Below, one piece after another: positions 1 to 12,637 of a DNA stretch of 64,000 nt. The notes under the pieces were generated by a model, which was not told the DNA's origin, did not search any database, and worked only from the letters and a program-made list of their open reading frames with translations. Within the stretch, counting starts at the first letter, position 1. Every line of letters begins with the position of its first letter. A program made the translations under genes and the position numbers. This DNA is from Thermoanaerobacter kivui (GTDB lineage Bacteria; Bacillota; Thermoanaerobacteria; Thermoanaerobacterales; Thermoanaerobacteraceae). The stretch spans positions 1,553,501 through 1,617,500 of the forward strand of contig NZ_CP009170.1 in the NCBI RefSeq assembly GCF_000763575.1, read 5' to 3'.

Positions 1-20
1 GGCCTTTTTGAAATAATGGT

Positions 21-51
21 CGGTAAAAATAAAAACCCATTAAGGGTTTTT
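21..51 (-). terminator. Rho-independent terminator after secG
   Basis: Read on the minus strand, an 8-bp stem (arms 31-38 and 44-51, 5-nt loop) is followed by a T-rich run. It lies 30 bp past the secG stop and probably ends the glycolytic operon transcript. Confidence 0.75.
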
Positions 52-80
52 AGCATTTCAAATATTGCCGTCTTTTGCCA

Positions 81-320
81 TTATTTAGCCATTAATAGCG
101 TCAATACCATAGACAAAATTATAAAAACCGCTGCTCCTATGGTAGTAAGCCTCTCTAAAGTTCCCTCCATAGTACGGGCTTTATTTTTACCAAAGAAGGT
201 TTCTGCTCCTCCTGCTATTACTCCTGAAATGCCTGCACTTTTACCTTTTTGCAAAAGTATCACAGCTATTAAGAAAAGACTAACTAAAACGTGTATAACC
301 ATGAGTACAGTTTTTAGCAT
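81..320 (-). CDS. secG: Preprotein translocase subunit SecG
   Basis: A 79-aa protein of normal SecG length. Two hydrophobic helices (about residues 3-23 and 55-77) flank a short polar loop containing the family pattern LLQKGKSAG and a GGAETFFG segment. SecG joins SecY and SecE in the membrane channel that exports unfolded proteins. It is the last gene of the minus-strand glycolytic run, separated from eno by about 360 bp that hold a small inserted element, so its transcription may now be partly uncoupled from eno. The start ATG follows a GGCGGTG-type ribosome site. Confidence 0.93.
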   Translation of the reverse strand: MLKTVLMVIHVLVSLFLIAVILLQKGKSAGISGVIAGGAETFFGKNKARTMEGTLERLTTIGAAVFIILSMVLTLLMAK

Positions 321-414
321 ATTTACACCGCCTTATCTCTAATTTTTGCTCTGCAAAAACACAATACCACATACTATATTATATCTATAATGTATCTCTT
401 AATCAAGAGGTTTT

Positions 415-650
415 ATTAAAAAGTGTGTGTCAAAAGTTAATAGGTGCCCGCCTCCGCCATCCTTGGCTTCGTCCCCGCTTCCGTCTTTCGGTCTCGCTAA
501 GTTTCCCGGCACTCAACTGAACGGGCTGGTCCTTTCTCTTATTCTCCTTTTTTAACATTTTCGGTTGAGTGCCGGGCTGTCAAGTCGCTTCTCTTGTGCA
601 AAATGTCAGCAATATTACCTAACTTATAATTTTACACAGACTATTAAAAA
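415..650. mobile_element. 220-bp MITE (423-642) with 8-bp target duplication
   Basis: The element spans 423-642 and is flanked by the direct repeat ATTAAAAA at 415-422 and 643-650. Its ends are imperfect inverted repeats: GTGTGTGTCAAAAGTT at the left, AGTCTGTGTAAAATTATAAG at the right (read inward). The interior is much more GC-rich than its surroundings and has a perfect 13-bp inverted repeat (505-517 and 564-576). No ORF is credible inside. An 8-bp duplication and GTGT-type ends suit an internally deleted derivative of an IS256-like (mutase family) element; that family assignment is inference. Confidence 0.7.
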
Positions 651-677
651 AGGGAACCCATTTGGATCCCCTTTTAA
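645..677 (-). terminator. Rho-independent terminator of eno
   Basis: Just past the eno stop, the minus strand reads AAAAGGGGATCC, a short loop, then GGGTTCCCTTTTTT. The MITE target duplication overlaps the distal T-run, so the element landed at the very end of this terminator. Confidence 0.75.
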
Positions 678-3538
<2,861 letters not shown>

Positions 3539-3550
3539 ATAATCCTCTCC

Positions 3551-4297
3551 TTAATAATTGACAATTTGTGCAAAATCTGCTGCTACAAGGCTTGCTCCCC
3601 CTACTAAAGCACCGTCAATATCGCTTTCTGCCATAAGTTCGGAAGCGTTACTTGGCTTAACACTTCCTCCATATTGTATTCTAACCAAATCTGCTTTTTC
3701 TTTTCCATACAGCTCAGCTATAGTATTTCTTATAGCTTTTATGACTTCATTGGCGTCTTTAGCTGTAGCTGTTTTGCCAGTACCGATAGCCCAAATGGGT
3801 TCGTAAGCTATTACGACATTCGCAATATCCTCTTTAGAAACGCCTTTTAATGCTTCTTTAGTTTGACTTAAAACCACATCATAAGTTTTACCCTCTTCTC
3901 TTTGAGAAAGAGATTCTCCTACACAAACGATGGGATTTAAACCATGGGACAAAGCTGATAAAACTTTTTTATTCACCATTTCATCAGTCTCACCAAAATA
4001 CTGCCTTCTTTCAGAATGGCCTATTATAACATATTTTACTCCTATTTCTTTAAGCATGAGAGGAGAAATTTCACCAGTATACGCTCCTTTTTCTTCCCAA
4101 AACATATTTTGAGCCCCAAGGAGGATATTTGTGCCTTGGATAACTTTACTCACCTCTGTTAAGTCGACAAAAGGAGGTATGACTACTACTTCTGCTTTTG
4201 CGTCTTTTACTAAAGGTATCAACTCTTGCACTAACTTCACCGCTTCAGAAGGGGTCATGTGCATTTTCCAATTACCAGCAATTATTGGTCTTCTCAA
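3551..4297 (-). CDS. tpiA: Triosephosphate isomerase
   Basis: TIM-barrel enzyme interconverting dihydroxyacetone phosphate and glyceraldehyde 3-phosphate. Seen: AGNWKMHM with the substrate lysine, IIGHSERR with the catalytic histidine, [11 protein letters not shown] with the catalytic glutamate, and the phosphate-binding QYGGSVK and GGASL loops. I place the start at a TTG (4297) preceded by AAAGGGGTGATC, giving 248 aa. The upstream ATG (4321) would overlap the end of pgk and add eight residues not usual for the family. Confidence 0.96.
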   Translation of the reverse strand: MRRPIIAGNWKMHMTPSEAVKLVQELIPLVKDAKAEVVVIPPFVDLTEVSKVIQGTNILLGAQNMFWEEKGAYTGEISPLMLKEIGVKYVIIGHSERRQYFGETDEMVNKKVLSALSHGLNPIVCVGESLSQREEGKTYDVVLSQTKEALKGVSKEDIANVVIAYEPIWAIGTGKTATAKDANEVIKAIRNTIAELYGKEKADLVRIQYGGSVKPSNASELMAESDIDGALVGGASLVAADFAQIVNY

Positions 4298-4310
4298 AAT
4301 GATCACCCCT

Positions 4311-5492
4311 TTACTTATCATTTAAAACATCAATTCCTGGCAATACTTTGCCTTCCAAAAACTCTAAAGAAGCCCCTCCTCCGGTAGAAATATGAGTGAC
4401 TTTATCTGCATATCCTAATTGTTCTATAGCGGCTGCAGAATCACCACCACCTACTATTGTGATACCTTTGCACTCACTCAAAGCTTTCGCAATAGCCTCT
4501 GTGCCTTTTGCAAATTCAGGTATTTCAAAAACTCCCATAGGTCCATTCCACACGACAGTCATCGCGTGTTTTATCACTTTTGAGTATTCCTCAATAGTCT
4601 TAGGTCCTATATCAACTCCTATTTGGTCTTGAGGCATTTTATCTATATCAACTACTTCATAAGGTACACCTGATTTTAATTCCCTGGCAATAACTGTATC
4701 AATAGGCAGCATCAAATTTACACCTTTTTGCTTAGCCTTTTCCATCAATTCTTTTGCCAACTCTATTTTGTCCTCTTCTAAAAGAGATTTTCCAATTTCA
4801 TAGCCTTTTGCTTTAATAAATGTATAAGCCATACCACCGCCAATTAAAAGGCTGTCTACTTTCTCTAACAAGTTTGTTATAACGCCTATTTTGTCAGACA
4901 CTTTAGCCCCACCTAATATTGCAACAAAAGGCCTTTTTGGGTTTTCGAGGGCTTCTCCCATTATAGTAAGTTCTTTTTCAATCAAAAATCCGGATACTGC
5001 TGGTAGATACGCTGCAACACCTGCAGTAGAAGCGTGAGCCCTGTGAGCTGTACCAAAAGCATCATTTACATATATATCCGCTAAAGAAGCTAACTCTTTT
5101 GCAAATTGAGGGTCATTTTTCTCTTCTTCTGCGTGGAATCTCACATTTTCAAGAAGTAAGACTTCCCCTTCTTTTAATGCAGAAGCTTTTGCCTTTGCGT
5201 CATTTCCAATTACGTCTTCCGCCATGATAACCGGTCTATCTAAAAGCTCTGACAACCTTTTTGCAACAGGTTTTAAAGAATATTCTGGATTTACTTTGCC
5301 CTTTGGTCTTCCCAAGTGGGATACCAGTATTACTTTAGCATTGTGATTTATTAAATACTCAATAGTAGGAAGTGCTGCTTTTATACGAGTATCATCTGTT
5401 ATATTTTTGTTTTCATCCATAGGCACATTAAAGTCTACTCTAACTAAAACTCTTTTTCCCGCCACATCTATATCCCGCACGGTTTTTTTCAT
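4311..5492 (-). CDS. pgk: Phosphoglycerate kinase
   Basis: A 393-aa two-domain kinase making ATP from 1,3-bisphosphoglycerate. Seen: [16 protein letters not shown], the hinge/nucleotide segment [22 protein letters not shown] and [10 protein letters not shown]. The ATG at 5492 is favoured over an adjacent GTG (5495) because it lies 8 nt from the GGAGG site. It is the third gene of the glycolytic operon. The intergenic space from gapA holds a strong hairpin, described separately. Confidence 0.97.
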   Translation of the reverse strand: MKKTVRDIDVAGKRVLVRVDFNVPMDENKNITDDTRIKAALPTIEYLINHNAKVILVSHLGRPKGKVNPEYSLKPVAKRLSELLDRPVIMAEDVIGNDAKAKASALKEGEVLLLENVRFHAEEEKNDPQFAKELASLADIYVNDAFGTAHRAHASTAGVAAYLPAVSGFLIEKELTIMGEALENPKRPFVAILGGAKVSDKIGVITNLLEKVDSLLIGGGMAYTFIKAKGYEIGKSLLEEDKIELAKELMEKAKQKGVNLMLPIDTVIARELKSGVPYEVVDIDKMPQDQIGVDIGPKTIEEYSKVIKHAMTVVWNGPMGVFEIPEFAKGTEAIAKALSECKGITIVGGGDSAAAIEQLGYADKVTHISTGGGASLEFLEGKVLPGIDVLNDK

Positions 5493-5518
5493 CACAAAAA
5501 CCTCCTTATATTAGGATT

Positions 5519-5551
5519 TAAAGGTCCGGTCCATAAATGGACACGGACCTT
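5519..5551 (-). promoter_or_regulatory. Intergenic hairpin between gapA and pgk
   Basis: Arms 5519-5533 and about 5536-5551 pair over roughly 15 bp with one bulge, and the minus-strand side is not followed by a T-run. It looks like an RNA-stability or processing hairpin separating gapA from pgk rather than a terminator. That role is inferred by analogy with processed gapA mRNAs in Bacillus. Confidence 0.5.
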
Positions 5552-5559
5552 TTACTACA

Positions 5560-6594
<1,035 letters not shown>

Positions 6595-6622
6595 TTATTT
6601 TATAAACACCTCAAAAGGTGCA

Positions 6623-7645
6623 TTAAACAATTTTTAAAATTTCAAAGGCAGCTCCTTCATCAGTCACAAGCACTTTTACACTGCCACTTCTGCAAGTAGA
6701 AACAATAGCTTGAGCCTTATTTTTCCCGCCGGATACAGCTACTAAATTTTTAACAAACTTCAAGTCTTCCAAAGTCAAGAAAATGCTGGGAGTTGCGTAA
6801 ACTACCTTACCTTCTTTATCAAAATAATATCCTAAAGCTTCTGCGGTAGCATTACGCTCCATCAAAAACTTTTTAGTCTCTTCTGTCAAATTCCTTCTTT
6901 CCGCCATCACATCAGAACGTCCTATGCCAAATATCAATATATCAGCCTTTTTCAAAGTCTCCACCACATCTTTTATGTCAGGTTCATTAAGAAGGCTTTT
7001 TACTGCCTCCTTGCCTAAATTATCCGGGACGTGCAACATCTTATATGTACCGCCAAGTTTCTTGGCTAAAACTGAAGCAATTGTGTTTGCTTGCTTTTCC
7101 ACTTCTTTACCCAATCCACCCCTTGCAGGCACAACTACTATATTTGATTGCGAATACAGCTGAGGCATTCCATTAGCGACTTCCAGCACAGTTGAACCAC
7201 CAGTTAAAGCAATGATGCTGTCATAATTTATTATAGTTTTTAGGTAATTCGCTGCTGATTTTCCTAATTCTTTTTTTATCATAGGGTCTTGTTCTATGTC
7301 TCCTGGTACAATTATGGCTTTCTCTATGTTGAGCTTGTCCTCTAATAAACTCTCAATATTGTTAAGACCCTTCAGCTCATGTATAAAATCTTTCAAATTC
7401 TCAATTAATTCTTCTCCCTCTTTAGTTATGGTCATACCCAATGGATTTACGTCCACCAATCCTTGTGCTTTCAAAAAAGATACCTCAGTTCTGATTATTC
7501 TTTCGCCCATATTCAGCCGATGCGAAAGTGCACGTCGCCCTATAGGCTGATTAAAATATATATTACGCATTATAGTATATCTTTTTTGGAGAAGTTCTAT
7601 AAGCTCTGGTACTATTTTCTGTTGCAAAGTTATGATATCTTTCAT
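6623..7645 (-). CDS. cggR: Central glycolytic genes regulator (SorC family)
   Basis: A 340-aa SorC/DeoR-type repressor. The N-terminal winged helix (about residues 20-75, with GRRALSHRLNMGERIIRTEV) precedes a sugar-phosphate-binding domain containing GGSTVLEVA, PARGGLGKE and GIGRSD. In Bacillus subtilis CggR represses the gap operon and is released by fructose-1,6-bisphosphate. Here the gene leads the same operon, and a matching operator lies just upstream. Function is assigned from family and position. Confidence 0.93.
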   Translation of the reverse strand: MKDIITLQQKIVPELIELLQKRYTIMRNIYFNQPIGRRALSHRLNMGERIIRTEVSFLKAQGLVDVNPLGMTITKEGEELIENLKDFIHELKGLNNIESLLEDKLNIEKAIIVPGDIEQDPMIKKELGKSAANYLKTIINYDSIIALTGGSTVLEVANGMPQLYSQSNIVVVPARGGLGKEVEKQANTIASVLAKKLGGTYKMLHVPDNLGKEAVKSLLNEPDIKDVVETLKKADILIFGIGRSDVMAERRNLTEETKKFLMERNATAEALGYYFDKEGKVVYATPSIFLTLEDLKFVKNLVAVSGGKNKAQAIVSTCRSGSVKVLVTDEGAAFEILKIV

Positions 7646-7662
7646 GCCTTTTCCCTCTTCAG

Positions 7663-7697
7663 GACACTTAAAGTCCCGTTATTCTATAAATGTCCCA
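7663..7697 (-). promoter_or_regulatory. Putative CggR operator and promoter region
   Basis: On the minus strand 7678-7663 reads CGGGACTTTAAGTGTC, an exact match to the Bacillus half-operator CGGGACN6TGTC. A second, degenerate copy begins TGGGAC at 7697, 19 bp upstream (the Bacillus period is 20). A TAGAAT sequence lies between the two as a possible -10. The site is 18 bp from the cggR start, so repression by blocking elongation or initiation is plausible. Confidence 0.7.
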
Positions 7698-7759
7698 CAT
7701 CTCACAAAAAACTACTTACATTAACTATTTTATACTATTAATAAGCCTTTTTCAATAGG

Positions 7760-7787
7760 CTAAATGGGCATTTACATGCCCATTTAG
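7760..7787 (-). terminator. Hairpin at the rpoN 3' end
   Basis: A perfect 11-bp stem (7760-7770 with 7777-7787, 6-nt loop) overlaps the rpoN stop codon. The downstream minus-strand sequence is only moderately T-rich, so it is a weak terminator or a stability hairpin between rpoN and the glycolytic operon. Confidence 0.5.
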
Positions 7788-9148
7788 TATCTTCTTCTTT
7801 TTATGGTGGAAGGAATGTTGCATTCCTCTCTATATTTTGCCACTGTCCTTCTTGAAATATTAATATTTTTTTCTTTTAATATGTCAGCTATTTTTTGGTC
7901 GCTCAAAGGACTTTTAGGGTCTTCCTCTTCAATTAATTTTTTTATAAGGTTTTTGATAGTTTCAGCAGAAAATTCACTACCGTTTTTATTGGATATACCC
8001 GATTGAAAAAAGAACTTTATCTTAAAAAGCCCACGAGGTGTGTCAACGTATTTGCCATTTATAGCTCTGCTAACAGTAGATTCATGTATACCTACCATAT
8101 CAGCGATTTGTTTTTGCGTCATAGGTTTTAAATAGCTAACTCCTCTTTCAAAAAAGTCTTTTTGTATCTCTACTATAGCCTTAACCACTTTGTACAAAGT
8201 CTCTCTTCTGCTTTCCAAACCTTTTATAAGCCATATCGCAGACTGTAGCTTTGAACTTACATATTTTTTTGCTTCTTCATCGTGACTTTTTAGTATCGCC
8301 TGATAGTAATTGTTAATCTTTAGCCTTGGCAGCAATGAATCGTTTACTATTACAAAATATTCTCCATTTCTTTTTACCACCTGGACGTCTGGCACAATAT
8401 ACTTTACATCTGCAGTAGAAGAAAAACTGCTTCCCGGCTTAGGATTTAACCTTTTTATGACATCCACAGCTGCTTGAACCTCTTTTAATGAAACGTTATA
8501 CAATTTTGCTAAATAAGAATACTTACCTTCAGCAATTTCATTAAGGTGATAATCAACAAACTCTTTTATAAGTCCCTTGTAATTGTCTTCAGCCATAAGC
8601 TGTAGTTTTAAACATTCTTGCAAATTGCGGGCTCCAATTCCAGGCGGGTCAAAAGACTGGACAATTGCGAGCCCTTCTAACACCTCATCTATACTACATT
8701 CTAAACTATTGGCAATTTCTTCTACATCTTCTTTTAAATAGCCAGTTGGACTCAAGCTGAATATTATATATTCACATATTTTCTGCATCTTAGGAGAGAT
8801 GGGAGTTATGTGAAGCTGGAACATGAGATGGTCTAATAATGAAGGCTTTGAAGACACAAAATTCTCATAATTAATTTCATCCATTTCTTCATCGTCAAAA
8901 TCATCATAATAGCTTTTCTCCTCAACTTCCCTTATATACTTAGACAACTCATACAAATCGTATATGTCCTCTTCTTCCCCTGCCTCTTCTTTTTCAAGAA
9001 GGGGATTTGTTTCTAATTCTCTTTCTATAAGGGCATTAAGCTCCAGCGAATTAAGTTGCAAAATTTCAATAGCCTGTTTTAATTCAGGCGTCATTATGAG
9101 TTTTTGAGTTTGCTGGAGTCTCAAATCAAATTCCATTTTCATATTCAT
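7784..9148 (-). CDS. rpoN: RNA polymerase sigma-54 factor
   Basis: A 454-aa sigma-54 of usual length. The Gln/Leu-rich activator-interaction region lies at residues 8-45, followed by an acidic stretch, the core-binding domain, a helix-turn-helix (MTQKQIADMVGIHESTVSRAI) and the C-terminal RpoN box ISRRTVAKYREE, which reads the -24 element. It needs enhancer-binding AAA+ activators, none of which are encoded here. It lies directly upstream of cggR. The first ATG is only 2 nt from GAGGGTG, so the start could be the second ATG (9142). Confidence 0.95.
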   Translation of the reverse strand: MNMKMEFDLRLQQTQKLIMTPELKQAIEILQLNSLELNALIERELETNPLLEKEEAGEEEDIYDLYELSKYIREVEEKSYYDDFDDEEMDEINYENFVSSKPSLLDHLMFQLHITPISPKMQKICEYIIFSLSPTGYLKEDVEEIANSLECSIDEVLEGLAIVQSFDPPGIGARNLQECLKLQLMAEDNYKGLIKEFVDYHLNEIAEGKYSYLAKLYNVSLKEVQAAVDVIKRLNPKPGSSFSSTADVKYIVPDVQVVKRNGEYFVIVNDSLLPRLKINNYYQAILKSHDEEAKKYVSSKLQSAIWLIKGLESRRETLYKVVKAIVEIQKDFFERGVSYLKPMTQKQIADMVGIHESTVSRAINGKYVDTPRGLFKIKFFFQSGISNKNGSEFSAETIKNLIKKLIEEEDPKSPLSDQKIADILKEKNINISRRTVAKYREECNIPSTIKRRRY

Positions 9149-9228
9149 GCACCCTCAATTAAAATTTAATATTAATGTTTTAAAATCCATAATTCGAAAA
9201 ACATAAATTATCATTACTTTTTATAATT

Positions 9229-9240
9229 ATTATATCACAT
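9229..9240 (-). promoter_or_regulatory. Extended -10 promoter for rpoN
   Basis: Minus strand TGATATAAT (extended -10, hexamer 9229-9234) lies about 85 bp upstream of rpoN. No good -35 is visible. Confidence 0.45.
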
Positions 9241-9275
9241 TTAAACGTTTAAATAAATAAAAAAGAAGAATGGCA

Positions 9276-9548
9276 TCAATAAATTCGAAAATCATTATAC
9301 TCTCCTTTGTAATCAGACCACCTTTCTTCTACATTATCAACTCTTGCCCATCTCAAACCTGTTTTAATGAATTTTATCAATTCTTTTATATTCTCTTCTT
9401 CTCCTTCTGCCACCACTTCTACACTGCCATCATAAAGATTTTCGGCGTATCCTTTAATGTTCAAGGAAAGTGCTTTTTGATAAACAGAATATCTCAACCC
9501 TACGCCCTGCACATGACCAGTTATGCGTAGATGTACAGTTTTTTTCAT
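9276..9548 (-). CDS. acyP: Acylphosphatase
   Basis: A 90-aa acylphosphatase hydrolysing carboxyl-phosphate bonds. The signature GHVQGVGLRYSVY supplies the catalytic arginine, and the catalytic asparagine lies in the NLYDGSVEVVAEGEE strand. The start ATG follows AAGGAGT. It is 15 bp downstream of the HAD phosphatase gene and probably cotranscribed. The biological substrate is not evident from context. Confidence 0.95.
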   Translation of the reverse strand: MKKTVHLRITGHVQGVGLRYSVYQKALSLNIKGYAENLYDGSVEVVAEGEEENIKELIKFIKTGLRWARVDNVEERWSDYKGEYNDFRIY

Positions 9549-9563
9549 AAAAATACTCCTTTC

Positions 9564-10388
9564 TCATGATTGTAATACAAACCTATCAATGACATATTTC
9601 ACGCCATCTTCCATGTTGGATTTGGTGATAAAGTCTGCCACCTTCTTGACTTCATCAATGGCATTTTCCATTGCTACCCCTAATCCTGCAAATTTGATCA
9701 TTTCTATGTCGTTTTCACTATCCCCTATTGCTATCATTTCTTCTCTCTCAATTCCCAAATATCCTCCCAAAATTTCAAGTGCCCTTCCTTTGCTGACACC
9801 TTTATTTACAATTTCAATATTATCTATATAAGAACTGGTTATCTGTATTGAGTCATTTTTTGACAATTTCTCTCTTATGCTTTTTAATACTTCAACATCC
9901 TCATTAAAAACTATGATTTTTAAAATACTATCTTTTAATTTATCCAACTCTTTTAATGGTTCCTTTATCTCCTGAACATCCACTTTTAACTCTGTCTTAA
10001 ATAGCTCATTCCATTCAGCATACCTTTGAAATTTATTTGTTATTTCTGGCGAAAACACTGTTTTGTCACTTATAAGCTGAAAATATGTATTATACTTTTG
10101 ACAAACCTTTATAATTTCTACCATGCTGTCATAGTTTAACAGACTTTCGTAAATAGTATTGTTATTTGGGTCCCTTATCAAAGCACCATTGCTTGCAATA
10201 ATGTAGGTCCTAAATCCAATAATATCAGCGTATGCATAAGCAGAAGCAAAAACCCTTCCTGTCGATATTACAACATATATACCTTTTTCATGAGCTTTGT
10301 GTAGTGCCTCTATATTTTCTTTAGATATAGTCTTATCATGTCTTAAAAGAGTATCATCCATATCAATGGCAATTAATTTATATTGCAT
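9564..10388 (-). CDS. Cof-type HAD-superfamily phosphatase
   Basis: A 274-aa Cof/YidA-like HAD hydrolase. Motif I is IDMDDTLL (nucleophile and acid Asp), motif II the ISTG step, and motif IV GDSENDIEMI. A C2-type cap lies between about residues 80 and 200. Such enzymes dephosphorylate sugar phosphates or flavin precursors; the specificity cannot be read here. The ATG at 10388 is preferred over an upstream TTG because AAGGAG lies 9 nt away. Confidence 0.9.
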   Translation of the reverse strand: MQYKLIAIDMDDTLLRHDKTISKENIEALHKAHEKGIYVVISTGRVFASAYAYADIIGFRTYIIASNGALIRDPNNNTIYESLLNYDSMVEIIKVCQKYNTYFQLISDKTVFSPEITNKFQRYAEWNELFKTELKVDVQEIKEPLKELDKLKDSILKIIVFNEDVEVLKSIREKLSKNDSIQITSSYIDNIEIVNKGVSKGRALEILGGYLGIEREEMIAIGDSENDIEMIKFAGLGVAMENAIDEVKKVADFITKSNMEDGVKYVIDRFVLQS

Positions 10389-10477
10389 CCCTTTCAACTC
10401 CTTAATTTATTCTGTTCAACTATAATTATACATTATAACACTGTAAATTGCCATATCGTTGATTTATTTAAAAATAA

Positions 10478-10506
10478 TTGACACTATTAATAAAGAGATA
10501 TATAAT
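10478..10506 (+). promoter_or_regulatory. Consensus sigma-A promoter for perR-type gene
   Basis: TTGACA (10478-10483), exactly 17 bp, then TATAAT (10501-10506). It is a perfect consensus housekeeping promoter about 55 bp before the start codon. I did not find a clear PerR or Fur box over it. Confidence 0.85.
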
Positions 10507-10561
10507 TAAAACATAAAGTATTAAAAGAAAAGTATTATCTTTTATGGGATGGAGTGATATA

Positions 10562-10984
10562 ATGGAGGAAACTGCTGCCCTCTTAAAGCAAAAGGGCCTT
10601 AAAGTTACACCTCAGAGACTGGCAATACTCAACTTGCTCAAAAATACTAAAGAACATCCAACCGCAGAAACCATATACAAAAAACTTTCCTCCGATTTTC
10701 CTACAATGAGCTTAGCTACCGTTTATAAAACATTAGAAGTTTTAAAAAACATGGGATTAATACAAGAATTAAATGTAGGTGAAGGTAGCTTCAGATACGA
10801 TGCCAACACAAAATCTCATCCCCATGTAGTTTGCATAAGCTGTGGCAAAGTAGAAGACCTTGATGAATCCCTTCTAAAAGACGTCATGGAGGAAGTTAAA
10901 AAGCACACTGATTACCAGCTCGTAGAACAAAAACTTTACTTTTACGGTTATTGTCCCAATTGCCAGCATAAAATCACCAATTAA
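10562..10984 (+). CDS. perR: Fur-family regulator, PerR-like
   Basis: A 140-aa Fur-family repressor with an N-terminal winged helix (KVTPQRLAILNLL, SLATVYKTLEVL) and a C-terminal dimerisation domain with two CxxC structural zinc pairs (CISCGK, CPNC). The regulatory metal site reads FRYDANTKSHPHVVC. An Asp at this point is typical of peroxide-sensing PerR, where Fur usually has Glu. The start ATG at 10562 follows GGATGGAGTGAT; an upstream in-frame start has no such site. Gene name is inferred from this residue. Confidence 0.8.
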   Translation: MEETAALLKQKGLKVTPQRLAILNLLKNTKEHPTAETIYKKLSSDFPTMSLATVYKTLEVLKNMGLIQELNVGEGSFRYDANTKSHPHVVCISCGKVEDLDESLLKDVMEEVKKHTDYQLVEQKLYFYGYCPNCQHKITN

Positions 10985-11032
10985 AACAAAAACCCCACTT
11001 TTTGTAGTAGTTAAAAGTGGGGTTTTTGTTTT
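10983..11032. terminator. Bidirectional terminator between convergent genes
   Basis: A perfect 20-bp inverted repeat (10983-11002 and 11013-11032, 10-nt loop) rich in A/T at both ends, with a GTGGGG core, serves both the perR-like gene and the VanW gene. Confidence 0.9.
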
Positions 11033-12539
11033 AATTGCTAGGATTTATGGTTTGTGGCTCTCCAGTAAGGTCTTCAATCAAAGTATCTTGTGACGTATCG
11101 GGATTATCCTGAGGACTATTTTTATTCTCTTCTTTCTTTTTAAATGTCTCTTGGGGTTTTAAATTATTGACTTTTTTTGTACCTCTTTTTATTATACCGT
11201 CCACCGGTTTATACACATCTGTATATAAAAGCTCTTTCTTAACCAACACATTGTTTACATAAATTAGACGGTAGGTGTTTACTTTATAGCCTGTGTGCTG
11301 CTCCACATTAACAACTTGTTCACCTTCTGGCAGCGTCGGGTCATCTATGTAAGTTATTTTTGGTTCATATTTTTCAACAATCTCTGAATGAATTTCTATA
11401 CGCCTTGAAGGGTCTTTCGCATAACCATATATATTTACAACAAATTGATTGCCACTTATATATGCTTCAATATACATAGGATACGGAGAAGAATTTTCAA
11501 ATTTTAAATCCAGCACATCCCCTGATATGGTAGCGTCTTGTCCTGGTGGCACGTAACCCACAGGAAAAGTGTGGTGATATCTTTCAGTTATTTTGACATC
11601 TGCCCTCAAAGCCGCATTGTACAAAGTCGTAGCAACCTGACAAACTCCTCCTCCAATAGCCGGAACAAGTTTGTTGCCTATTATCACAGGTGCTTGTTTA
11701 TAACCATTTTCTATTATCCTTGGACCCAAAGTTTTGTTTAATGAAAATATTTCTCCTGGCATGAGTAATGTTCCGTCTACAGCTTTCGCTGCCACCGCCA
11801 AATTCTCTGAACGGTTTACATCTTGAGGATTAAATATTGTAGAAAAAGTAGAAATTTTGTCCTTTATCATCTCCAGCATTGTCTTTGTAATTTTCGCTTT
11901 CACTCTATCAACAGCAATATGTACTTCAGCATCTCCTATTTTTCCTTCTACCATATCATTTAAAACCTCTTTTAATTGTTGCAAAGTCTTATTTTTATCA
12001 ACCTTTATCCCCTCTATATCTTCCGTGATTTGCCTTATACCTCTTGTAATTTTAATTTTCGCATCAACAGGGTTTCTTTCAATTTCTTTAGAAATTTTGT
12101 CAATGAATTCGTTTATTTTATTTTCATCATAAGCAGGATAGAAGTTGAAATATTTACCGTGTTTGTCTGTCAAATAAATTTCTCTTATCCTCTCAAAAGG
12201 ATTTCCTTCTCTGCCTATTTTGTAAGCCTTATCTACGATTTCTTGATAGTCATAAGCTAAATTTATATCTTTAGCTGTGAGTCTATATACTTTATCTTGA
12301 TATTTAAGTGTCAAAGAAAAATCAGAAGGCGCTTTTAACTCCTTTTGAAGAAGGCTTACTGCTTCCTCTTTTGTCAATCCCCCCAAACTTATGCCATTAA
12401 CAAACACTCCTTTGGCAATGGTCTTAGAATTCAATATAAAATAGAAAAACAACGAAGAAAATATTAAAAATGCTATAAGCAATAAAACTATTGCTATGTA
12501 AAAATAATTATTTTTTTTGACGCCGCCTTTTGTCTGCAT
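11031..12539 (-). CDS. VanW/G5 family cell-surface protein
   Basis: A 502-aa membrane-anchored protein. A single N-terminal transmembrane helix (about residues 13-36) precedes a putative peptidoglycan-binding region (about 45-210), a VanW domain (about 230-370, with the usual GGGVCQVATTLYNA), and a G5-like domain (about 380-450, EKYEPKITYIDDPTLPEGEQ). The tail after about 455 is Asn/Gln-rich. This architecture is common in Clostridia and is thought to act in the cell wall. The specific role is unknown, and the gene stands alone with its own start signal. Confidence 0.85.
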   Translation of the reverse strand: MQTKGGVKKNNYFYIAIVLLLIAFLIFSSLFFYFILNSKTIAKGVFVNGISLGGLTKEEAVSLLQKELKAPSDFSLTLKYQDKVYRLTAKDINLAYDYQEIVDKAYKIGREGNPFERIREIYLTDKHGKYFNFYPAYDENKINEFIDKISKEIERNPVDAKIKITRGIRQITEDIEGIKVDKNKTLQQLKEVLNDMVEGKIGDAEVHIAVDRVKAKITKTMLEMIKDKISTFSTIFNPQDVNRSENLAVAAKAVDGTLLMPGEIFSLNKTLGPRIIENGYKQAPVIIGNKLVPAIGGGVCQVATTLYNAALRADVKITERYHHTFPVGYVPPGQDATISGDVLDLKFENSSPYPMYIEAYISGNQFVVNIYGYAKDPSRRIEIHSEIVEKYEPKITYIDDPTLPEGEQVVNVEQHTGYKVNTYRLIYVNNVLVKKELLYTDVYKPVDGIIKRGTKKVNNLKPQETFKKKEENKNSPQDNPDTSQDTLIEDLTGEPQTINPSN

Positions 12540-12637
12540 TCACTTCTCTCCTATTCCCTTTATTTCTCCTTCAATAAATATAATATACTTATCTTTTAAA
12601 TACAATTACAGAATTGTTACAAATGGTTACAAAAATA

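Noticed and set aside
420-640. Structured RNA gene (GC-rich hairpin region)
   Set aside because: Flanking 8-bp duplication and inverted ends explain it better as a small mobile element; no known RNA motif was recognised.
4298-4321. Upstream ATG as tpiA start
   Set aside because: It would overlap pgk, add residues not typical for the family, and lacks the well-placed ribosome site found before the TTG.
10478-10561. PerR or Fur box autoregulating the regulator gene
   Set aside because: AT-rich sequence gives only partial matches; no convincing 7-1-7 inverted repeat over the promoter.
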